NCBI GenBank assembly: GCA_903941145.1 | Contig: CAJANQ010000293.1 | Location: 1 to 6,827 of the forward strand | Length of the DNA: 6,827 bases | Direction of reading: 5' to 3' | DNA from: an uncultured Actinomycetes bacterium | GTDB lineage: Bacteria > Actinomycetota > Acidimicrobiia > Acidimicrobiales > Microtrichaceae | Part shown: positions 1-4,816 of the stretch, piece after piece | Layout: every line of letters begins with the position of its first letter | Position numbering within the stretch: the first letter of the stretch is position 1 | The notes under the pieces: model-generated | What the model was told of the DNA's origin: nothing | Seen by the model: the letters and a program-made list of their open reading frames with translations, nothing else | The model's database searches: none | Made by a program: the position numbers and the translations under genes

Positions 1-388
1 CCTCGCGCAGCTCGTAGCCGACGATGTCGGCACCGGCCCGGAGCATTGTCATGGACAGCGCGCCCGACCCGACGCCGGACTCCAGCACCCGGCAGCCGGG
101 GTAGATGTCGGCGAGCATCAGGATCGGACCGAGGTCCTTCGGGTAGATGACCTGGGCGCCGCGGGGCATCTTGTAAACGAAGTCCGCAAGGGTCGGTCGC
201 ACGATCAAGAACGGCTGGTGGCGGGTCGTCTTCACCGTGCAACCCTCGGGCAGGCCGATGATGTCCTCGTGCGGGATGAACCCCGAGTGCGAGTGGAACT
301 CCTTGCCCACCTCCAGGACGGCCTGGTAGCGGCGGCCCTTGTTGTCGATCAGCTGGACCAGGTCGCCGGCTGCGAGCTCGCCACTCAT
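1..388 (-). CDS. trmI: tRNA (adenine(58)-N1)-methyltransferase TrmI, N-terminal 129 residues (cut by left window edge)
   Basis: SAM-dependent methyltransferase that makes m1A58 in the T-loop of tRNA; the family is usually a homotetramer of about 270-290 residues, so less than half is visible here. The start is the ATG at 388-386, which I translated directly. Residues 1-75 form the small N-terminal beta-barrel-like domain typical of TrmI (MSGELAAGDLVQLID...). The family signature MPRGAQVIYPKDLG follows at 74-87, and the SAM-binding motif I VLESGVGSGALS at 101-112. GYELRE at 124-129 is the start of motif II. The ATG shares four bases (ATGA) with the stop of the upstream ttuA-like gene, and a GGAGGA Shine-Dalgarno lies five bases upstream inside that gene, so the two are translationally coupled. 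The family call is secure; the C-terminal part cannot be judged. Confidence 0.95.
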   Translation of the reverse strand, partial: MSGELAAGDLVQLIDNKGRRYQAVLEVGKEFHSHSGFIPHEDIIGLPEGCTVKTTRHQPFLIVRPTLADFVYKMPRGAQVIYPKDLGPILMLADIYPGCRVLESGVGSGALSMTMLRAGADIVGYELRE

Positions 389-1302
389 GTACGTCCTCCG
401 AAGGTCACGGGCACGGCGCGCTCCTGCAGGCGGCAGAAGGCGCACACCTCGCCCTGCGACGGTGAGCCGCAGCGCGAGCACTCCCCCACGACCGACTCGT
501 CCCGGTCCTCCCGGAACCGGTCCGCGGCGTTGCGCAGGTAGCTGAAGTAGAAGTCGGCCTTGGCGCCCGGCGACCTCACCTCGAGGTCGTTGAGCAGGTC
601 CTTGTAGATCAGGTGGCGGTTGCCGGCGGCCATCGGGCACTCGTCGACCAGGTAGTCGATGCCGCGGATGAGGCAGTACGCGGCCATGTCGCGCTCGGAG
701 AGCCGCACCAGCGGCTTCACCTTCTTGGGGAACCCGTTGCGGGCCGGGAGCACCGGGTACTGCCGGCCCAGGTAGTCGGTGTCCCAGCGGAGCGTGTTGC
801 CGAACAGGACGGCTGCCTCGTCGTCGAGGTTGTGGCCGGTCACCAGGACGTCGTACCCGCCGTCCACCGCCGCCTTGTCGAACAGGTGGCGCTTCGAGAG
901 CCCGCACGCAGAGCACGGCACCCGCCGAGCGGCCTTGGCCCCGGTCGGGACGTCGAACCCGTACTCGCCAGGAAGGTCCACCTCGAGCAGCGTCAGCCCC
1001 CGGGACTCGGCGAACCTGCGGGCATGGCCGCCAGAGGTCTCGCTGTACTCGCCGATGCCGAGACCGATGTAGAGCCCGTCGGCCTGGTAGCCCAGCTCGA
1101 CGAGCAGGTCCCAGACGGCGAGCGAGTCCTTGCCGCCCGAGACGGCCACCAGCACTCGGTCCTCGGGCTGCAGCATGTCGAAGTCCTCGACGGCGCGACG
1201 CACCTGCTCACCGCAGTGCCGGACGAAGTGCTCGCCGCAGAAGTTGGCGTTGTGCCGACGGACGTCGATGACCGCGGCACCGCGGCAGACCACGCACTTC
1301 AT
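385..1302 (-). CDS. ttuA: TtuA-type tRNA 2-thiouridine(54) synthetase (PP-loop, 4Fe-4S, two zinc fingers)
   Basis: 305 residues, complete. Members of the TtuA branch of the TtcA/TtuA/Ncs6 family adenylate C2 of U54 (or m5U54) of tRNA and replace the oxygen with sulfur delivered by the TtuB carrier. Visible parts: an N-terminal zinc finger C3-x2-C6...C22-x2-H25; the PP-loop ATP pyrophosphatase motif SGGKDS at 55-60; LGIGEYS at 81-87; CSAC with C130 and C133; TGHNLDDEAAVLFGN at 155-169; ECP with C222; and a C-terminal zinc finger C275-x2-C278...C287-x2-C290. C130, C133 and C222 are the three cluster ligands known in Thermus TtuA, and its catalytic K137 and D161 are also present, at the same numbers as I recall them. 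The start is the ATG at 1302, with GGGGA seven bases upstream; 18 bases separate it from the sulfur-carrier gene. It overlaps trmI by ATGA. The alternative is another thiolation site (an Ncs6-like role on U34), but the cysteine pattern and the carrier next door favour position 54. Confidence 0.92.
   Translation of the reverse strand: MKCVVCRGAAVIDVRRHNANFCGEHFVRHCGEQVRRAVEDFDMLQPEDRVLVAVSGGKDSLAVWDLLVELGYQADGLYIGLGIGEYSETSGGHARRFAESRGLTLLEVDLPGEYGFDVPTGAKAARRVPCSACGLSKRHLFDKAAVDGGYDVLVTGHNLDDEAAVLFGNTLRWDTDYLGRQYPVLPARNGFPKKVKPLVRLSERDMAAYCLIRGIDYLVDECPMAAGNRHLIYKDLLNDLEVRSPGAKADFYFSYLRNAADRFREDRDESVVGECSRCGSPSQGEVCAFCRLQERAVPVTFGGRT
394..399 (-). promoter_or_regulatory. Shine-Dalgarno site of trmI
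   Basis: GGAGGA on the minus strand, five bases before the ATG at 388, embedded in the last codons of the ttuA-like gene. It fixes the trmI start and indicates that TrmI is made both by coupling and by independent initiation. Confidence 0.75.
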
Positions 1303-1320
1303 GACCGTGTCCCCACGCCG

Positions 1321-1527
1321 TCAGGCCCCGCCGGAGATGACCGGGCGGACCTCGACCTCGTCGGTGTCCTCGAGGCGCTGGTCACCGGGGACCAGCTCGC
1401 CGTTGCGGACGACGAGGACCGACTCCCGGTTGATGCCCAGACGCTCGAGCAGCACCGAGACGAGCGCGGGCCCGGGCATCTCGACCTCACGTGACGGGTT
1501 GCGGAGCCGGACCAGCATGCCGCCCAT
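1321..1527 (-). CDS. ttuB: TtuB/ThiS/MoaD-like ubiquitin-fold sulfur carrier ending in Gly-Gly-Ala
   Basis: 68 residues. Beta-grasp sulfur carriers are adenylated and thiocarboxylated on a C-terminal glycine and then deliver sulfur, here most likely to the adjacent TtuA. The pattern fits the TtuB group: an LRNP strand near the start, LLERLGI helix end, VLVVRNGELV, the D-x-L-x-D-x-D turn (DQRLEDTDEVEV), and a C-terminal RPVISGGA. TtuB of Thermus ends in a free ISGG; this one has one extra alanine, read directly from the codons GGC GGG GCC TGA. Two starts are possible: ATG at 1527, or ATG at 1518 (65 residues), which begins MLVRLRNP and matches the usual family length better. Neither has a good Shine-Dalgarno, unlike the neighbours, so the start is uncertain. 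The gene is followed after 18 bases by ttuA. A ThiS (thiamine) or MoaD (molybdopterin) role is less likely because no thi or moa genes are present. Confidence 0.85.
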   Translation of the reverse strand: MGGMLVRLRNPSREVEMPGPALVSVLLERLGINRESVLVVRNGELVPGDQRLEDTDEVEVRPVISGGA

Positions 1528-1542
1528 GATGGTCGGTCGGGT

Positions 1543-1560
1543 CCGGGGTGCACCACCCGG
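1543..1560 (-). other. Short inverted repeat between the basic-protein gene and the sulfur-carrier gene
   Basis: In the 35-base gap, GGGTG and CACCC pair around a GTG loop, and after a one-base bulge two further C-G pairs extend the stem. No T-run follows, so it is not a standard intrinsic terminator. It could stabilise or separate the mRNA of the sulfur-carrier/ttuA/trmI block, or be a chance product of high GC. Confidence 0.25.
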
Positions 1561-1562
1561 GG

Positions 1563-2111
1563 CTATTCGTAGACGCGGACCCGGGGGCTGCGGCGGGGCC
1601 GGCGCGTGGCCCTGGCCCGCTCGAAGCTCGCGTCCCGGAGACGTGCGAGCTCGTCCCGGGCGGCGTGGTACTCGTCGGTCGCCCGGGACTGCTTGGGCGA
1701 CAGCGTCATCACGCGGTCGAAGCGCTCGCCGACCACCGTCTCGGCCGCGAGCGCCTTGGAGTGGCGGCGCGAACCCGGTGTCCTACGGGCCAGCTTCCGC
1801 TGCACCTTCTCGAGCCGCTTTGCCGCCTTGAGCTGCTTGCGGGTCGGACGGGTGAGGTCCCGGTACTTGGCGAACGCGGCACGCTCGCGCCTGGCAGCGC
1901 GGCGCTCGGCCTTGGTGGCCGGCGGGCGCGCCACGATCTTGTAGGTCTCGCCCGGCTCGAGCCGGATACCGGTCAGGCGCTCCGGCCGACGGTTGCGGAC
2001 GAGTGCGGCCTCCTTGGCCAGCTTCTCGACACCACGGTGGGCCAGGTCGGCCTCGAGGCCCTCGCCGAAGACCCGGCGGACCGACTGGTCGACCAGGTGC
2101 TGCAGCCTCAC
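1563..2111 (-). CDS. Highly basic soluble protein of unknown function
   Basis: 182 residues with no family I recognise. It starts with GTG at 2111, which shares GTGA with the stop of the small membrane-protein gene, and ends with TAG. There is no signal peptide, membrane segment or cysteine. Residues 1-40 look helical (MRLQHLVDQSVRRVFGEGLE...). A short hydrophobic turn, LEPGETYKIVARPP (51-64), divides it from a long lysine/arginine/alanine-rich stretch (about 65-120, with ERRAARRERA and KQLKAAKRLEKVQRKLARR) that probably forms a charged helix or coiled coil. A second helical part at 140-165 is followed by an arginine-rich tail (RATRRPRRSPRVRVYE). The charge would suit binding of nucleic acid or of acidic membrane lipid, but that is inference. 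Translational coupling to two membrane-protein genes suggests a shared job. Confidence 0.8.
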   Translation of the reverse strand: MRLQHLVDQSVRRVFGEGLEADLAHRGVEKLAKEAALVRNRRPERLTGIRLEPGETYKIVARPPATKAERRAARRERAAFAKYRDLTRPTRKQLKAAKRLEKVQRKLARRTPGSRRHSKALAAETVVGERFDRVMTLSPKQSRATDEYHAARDELARLRDASFERARATRRPRRSPRVRVYE

Positions 2112-2317
2112 CCGCGCCGGACCTCGATCACGGCGGACGAGCGACGGCCGCCGCGGCGGCCCAGCACGAACGCGACGACGAGGACGAGGATGGCGACGCC
2201 GACGCCGGCGGCCACGGCCTGGTTCTTCACGCCGGCCACCTGGCTCTGGGCCTCGCCCTGGAGGTCGCCGAGCTTGGAGCGGATGTCGTCGCGGGAGATC
2301 GGGTTGGTGGCGGTCAT
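2108..2317 (-). CDS. Small single-pass membrane protein (DUF3618-like layout)
   Basis: 69 residues, starting at the ATG at 2317, which shares ATGA with the stop of the holin-like gene. A GAAGGGA Shine-Dalgarno lies about seven bases upstream. A longer reading in the same frame back to 2707 overlaps the holin-like gene and has arginine/proline-rich out-of-frame composition, so I rejected it. Residues 1-33 are polar and probably helical (SRDDIRSKLGDLQGEAQ). Residues 34-53 are one hydrophobic segment (AVAAGVGVAILVLVVAFVLG), followed by an arginine-rich stop-transfer tail (RRGGRR at 54-59), which suggests the N-terminus is outside. A polar helix plus one C-terminal membrane segment resembles the small DUF3618 proteins that often accompany holin-like genes in actinobacteria, but the sequence match is too weak to claim membership. 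Confidence 0.82.
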   Translation of the reverse strand: MTATNPISRDDIRSKLGDLQGEAQSQVAGVKNQAVAAGVGVAILVLVVAFVLGRRGGRRSSAVIEVRRG

Positions 2318-2670
2318 CGCTGTCCCTTCTTCGAGAGCTTGATCAGGGTCCGGAGGAAGCCGTAGGCGACACCGACGCCGACGACCATGACGATCAGGTA
2401 GGGGGCCCACGTGAAGCTGGTGGCCTCGGGGCGGCGGACGTCGTTGAGGAACTGCAGCCGCTGCAGGCCGCGCAGCAGGGCCAGGAGCAGGAAGATCACC
2501 CCGGCGCCGAGCGACGCCGCGCCAGCGAGGCCGTAGCCGAAGTAGCGGCCGAGGTTCCGCAGCGGCTGGACGGTCTCCTGCTTGGCGTAGTCGACGACAA
2601 GGTCCTTGAGCTCGTACGCCTGCTCCGCCGGCCCAGTGCGGCGGAGTGCTCGGTTTGCTGCTGACGGCAC
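2314..2670 (-). CDS. Two-helix holin-like inner-membrane protein
   Basis: 118 residues from the GTG at 2670. I chose this start over the ATG at 2697 because a perfect AGGAGG stands seven bases before the GTG and would lie inside the longer reading. Residues 1-40 are cytoplasmic and amphipathic (AYELKDLVVDYAKQETVQPL). Membrane segment 1 is about 45-67 (GYGLAGAASLGAGVIFLLLALL) and membrane segment 2 about 88-108 (WAPYLIVMVVGVGVAYGFL), with a basic tail KLSKKGQR. The ELKDLVVDYAKQE start plus a glycine/alanine-rich hairpin resembles the actinobacterial holin-X/phage-holin families. Those are mostly chromosomal membrane proteins, and nothing here points to phage lysis: no endolysin or phage gene is present. 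It heads a coupled trio of small genes, 46 bases after the LON-domain gene. Confidence 0.82.
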   Translation of the reverse strand: MPSAANRALRRTGPAEQAYELKDLVVDYAKQETVQPLRNLGRYFGYGLAGAASLGAGVIFLLLALLRGLQRLQFLNDVRRPEATSFTWAPYLIVMVVGVGVAYGFLRTLIKLSKKGQR

Positions 2671-2676
2671 GCGCCG

Positions 2677-2683
2677 ACCTCCT
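2677..2683 (-). promoter_or_regulatory. Strong Shine-Dalgarno site that decides the holin-like start
   Basis: AGGAGGT on the minus strand, six bases before the GTG at 2670. The block AGGAGGTCGGCGC (2671-2683) is identical to the one before the acyl-CoA synthetase alpha gene (6289-6301). Confidence 0.8.
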
Positions 2684-2702
2684 GTTGCGAGACCCATGTT
2701 GT

Positions 2703-2717
2703 ACCACCCGCGGTGGT
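2703..2717 (-). other. Inverted repeat at the end of the LON-domain gene
   Basis: ACCACC and GGTGGT form a perfect six-base stem with a three-base loop, overlapping the last base of the TGA stop. What follows on the minus strand is ACAACATGG, with no T-run, so it is at most a weak pause or RNA-stability element. It lies in the only gap (46 bases) that could separate two transcription units here. Confidence 0.3.
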
Positions 2718-3370
2718 CAGTCGGGTCCGGGACCCCCTGCGTCCAGCTGGGCGCGGAGCATCTCCTCCTGCTCGGCGAGCAGCTCGGCGAGCAGCGCCGT
2801 CCGCAACAGCGGCCCCGAGCAGACGAGCACCCGTTGCCGGTCGAGCGCGCCCAGCGGCGAGAGCACGGCCAGCTGGTAGCCACGGAGGACCGGGTCGTCG
2901 GACAGGTCCAGCTCCTCGGGCAGCGCGGGCGCACCCATGAGTTCAGCCAGCCCGGCCACGGCACGGACTGCGACCTCGACCGGCCGCAACGCATCGGCGA
3001 GCAGCGCGGGGTCCACCTCGGGGTCGGGGAACGGCTCGAGGGTGGCGGCCGGGTAGGGGTCGTCGGCCAGCCATCCCGTCACCCGGACGCGCTCGGTCCC
3101 GACGGAGATGACCGCCCACCGGCCGTCCGGGGTCTGAGCCGCCTCGACGACCTGGGCCAGGCAGCCGACCTCGGCGCGGACGTCGCCACCGCCGACCTCG
3201 CTCCCCCGCTCGATGAGCGTCACCCCGAACACCGGCTCGGGCTGCGCCAGGACGGTCTCGACCAGCTGGCGGTACCGCTCCTCGAACACGTGCAGCGGCA
3301 GCACCATCCCCGGCAGGAGGACGGACCCCAGCGGGAACATCGGGACGGGGCCTGGGTAGGGGAACGACAT
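2717..3370 (-). CDS. Stand-alone LON substrate-binding (N-terminal) domain protein
   Basis: 217 residues, complete. It matches the LON substrate-binding domain (the N-terminal domain of Lon protease), here without the AAA+ ATPase or the Ser-Lys protease domain. Hallmarks are MFPLGSVLLPGMVLPLHVFE at 11-30, followed by ERYRQLV; VGCLAQV at 68-74; and GTERVRV at 91-97. These give the beta-barrel half, and residues from about 120 on are the helical half. Such short proteins are common in actinobacteria and their role is not established; binding of unfolded protein or of a partner protease is a guess. The start is the ATG at 3370, six bases after the dacB stop. Its GAGG Shine-Dalgarno overlaps that TGA stop, so translation is likely coupled to dacB. 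Confidence 0.92.
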   Translation of the reverse strand: MSFPYPGPVPMFPLGSVLLPGMVLPLHVFEERYRQLVETVLAQPEPVFGVTLIERGSEVGGGDVRAEVGCLAQVVEAAQTPDGRWAVISVGTERVRVTGWLADDPYPAATLEPFPDPEVDPALLADALRPVEVAVRAVAGLAELMGAPALPEELDLSDDPVLRGYQLAVLSPLGALDRQRVLVCSGPLLRTALLAELLAEQEEMLRAQLDAGGPGPD

Positions 3371-3374
3371 GGTG

Positions 3375-3378
3375 CCTC
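3375..3378 (-). promoter_or_regulatory. Shine-Dalgarno overlapping the dacB stop codon
   Basis: The minus strand reads CTGAGGCACCATG: the GAGG core shares bases with the dacB TGA stop, and the ATG of the LON-domain gene follows four bases later. A ribosome ending dacB would sit on the next start site, which suggests coupled translation. Confidence 0.6.
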
Positions 3379-4816
3379 AGCGCTGCACCGGGGGCAGGGG
3401 CGAGACCTGCTCGCGGGGAGGCAGCTCGGGGTAGGCCAAGATGCTGTCGAGCAGCCGGGACTGGACGGACAGCTCGTTCGCCCCGACGTTACGCCCAGAG
3501 GTGTTCAGCAGGACGGCGAACACCAGGTTGCGGCCCGGCACGGTGCGCAGCCAGCCGCTGAGCGCCGTCACCGAGTTGAGCGTGCCGGTCTTGGCCCGCA
3601 CCGCGTCGCGGTACTTCGCTGCGGTGAGGCGGTCCTTGAGGGTGCCGGGGCGGGCCGGCACGGCCAAGCCGTCGGCCATTGCGCCGTCGGGTCCCGCCTG
3701 CTGCAACAGGTCGGCGACCAGGTTGCAGCTGAGCCGGTTCTCGGCCGTCAGGCCGGAGCCGTCCTTCATGACCACGCCGGTCGCGTCGTAGCCGTTGGAC
3801 GTCAGCCAGGACACGGACGCAGCGGTGCCGGCGTCGGTCGTCGGAGCGTCCGCCGCCTTGCGGCCGACCTCACGGGTCAGCATCTCGGCGGTGGTGTTGT
3901 CGGAGAACGCCAGCATCTCGCCGACGAGCTGGTCCACCGGCAGCGACTCGACCTCGGCCAGGGTCGTGCCGTCGGTCGCCGCCCGTCCCGACGACGGCGG
4001 GCCGTCGACCACGACCCCGCGGGCCCGCAGCTGCTCGGTCAGTACCGCTGCGGCGTGGGCCGGAGGGTCCGTCACCGGGCCACCTCCGGTGGGCGGCGGG
4101 TTGGGACTCACGTTCCAGCCGTCGTTGACGCTCAGCGCCGACAGCGGGCCCACGATCCCGTTGCCCACGAACCGCTTCGGCCAGCCCGGGAGCGACGTCG
4201 GGCCCTCGTGCCGGGAACCGTCCCCGACCACCCCGCCGGTGACGCGGCGCACGCCCTTGGCGACCAGCTGGTCGGCCAGGTCCTCGAACCGCGTGAACGG
4301 CTGCGGCCCGTCGTTCCAGATGCTCTTGCCGGTCTCGGTCGTCAGGAGCGGGTCCCCACCCCCCACCAGCGAGAGGTTGCCCTCCACGGTCCCGTCGGAC
4401 CCGGGCCCGGCACCGGTGACGGAGGTCGAGAACGTGGTTGCAGGACCCAGGACGTCGAGCGCGACCGCGGCGACGAGGATCTTCATGTTGGACGCCGGGG
4501 CAAGCGGGTCGTCCGGCTTGGAGCCGACCAGGTCGAGGTCGCCGTCACGGACCAGAAGGCACGACGACGGCGGCGCCGCTGCGATCACGGGAGCCGCAGC
4601 CTCGGCCACCTTCCGCCGGCCCACCGGGGCGAGCAACAGGTCGGGGGCGCGCCGGGCAGAGAGCACCGGCGTGGCAGCCACCTTCTGCGGGGCCGGCGCC
4701 GATGCCACGGTCGTCGACGGGTCGGCCAGCACGGCCCCGACGACGAGCACCGCGCCAGCGCCGACGAGGACCCCTGGCACCCAACGGCGTCGCGGTCGGG
4801 CCGCCGGAAGGGTCAC
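3377..4816 (-). CDS. dacB: D-alanyl-D-alanine carboxypeptidase/endopeptidase, PBP4 type (peptidase family S13)
   Basis: 479 residues. Low-molecular-weight penicillin-binding protein that trims the terminal D-Ala or cuts cross-links of peptidoglycan outside the membrane. The three active-site motifs are present: SNMK (S109-K112, nucleophile S109) after PA; SDN at 305-307; and KTG at 409-411. The S13-typical LVGGGDPLL lies at about 150-158. Residues 8-31 (RPRRRW, then a hydrophobic run to about 31) are a signal peptide or signal anchor, with a possible cleavage site after ASA at 38-40. I chose the GTG at 4816, which forms GTGA with the stop of the upstream gene and has GAGG six bases upstream; a GTG at 4855 would add 13 residues but overlap more. 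The spacing SxxK to SxN (196 residues) is shorter than the roughly 245 of classical S13 enzymes as I recall them, so the inserted domains appear reduced. Confidence 0.94.
   Translation of the reverse strand: MTLPAARPRRRWVPGVLVGAGAVLVVGAVLADPSTTVASAPAPQKVAATPVLSARRAPDLLLAPVGRRKVAEAAAPVIAAAPPSSCLLVRDGDLDLVGSKPDDPLAPASNMKILVAAVALDVLGPATTFSTSVTGAGPGSDGTVEGNLSLVGGGDPLLTTETGKSIWNDGPQPFTRFEDLADQLVAKGVRRVTGGVVGDGSRHEGPTSLPGWPKRFVGNGIVGPLSALSVNDGWNVSPNPPPTGGGPVTDPPAHAAAVLTEQLRARGVVVDGPPSSGRAATDGTTLAEVESLPVDQLVGEMLAFSDNTTAEMLTREVGRKAADAPTTDAGTAASVSWLTSNGYDATGVVMKDGSGLTAENRLSCNLVADLLQQAGPDGAMADGLAVPARPGTLKDRLTAAKYRDAVRAKTGTLNSVTALSGWLRTVPGRNLVFAVLLNTSGRNVGANELSVQSRLLDSILAYPELPPREQVSPLPPVQR

Noticed and set aside
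613..1494. 293-codon open frame on the plus strand
   Set aside because: It is the antisense shadow of ttuA and the sulfur-carrier gene, whose conserved residues are on the minus strand.
2314..2670. Prophage remnant suggested by the holin-like protein
   Set aside because: There is no endolysin, integrase, structural gene or attachment site, and the proteins of this type in actinobacteria are mostly chromosomal.
2108..2707. 199-residue reading of the small membrane-protein frame
   Set aside because: The first 130 residues overlap the holin-like gene out of frame and are arginine/proline-rich; the real start is the ATG at 2317, within the ATGA overlap.
2703..2717. Intrinsic terminator after the LON-domain gene
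   Set aside because: The six-base stem is perfect, but no T-run follows on the minus strand; listed only as an inverted repeat.
2671..2735. Promoter with a TACAAC -10 box in the 46-base gap
   Set aside because: The box matches the consensus poorly and I find no -35 element at proper spacing.
2314..2994. 226-residue reading of the holin-like frame
   Set aside because: The extension runs into the LON-domain gene in another frame; the AGGAGG before the GTG at 2670 marks the start.
2717..3370. Truncated Lon protease
   Set aside because: The protein is complete with its own start and stop, and stand-alone LON-domain proteins of this size are a known type; no ATPase or protease remnant follows.
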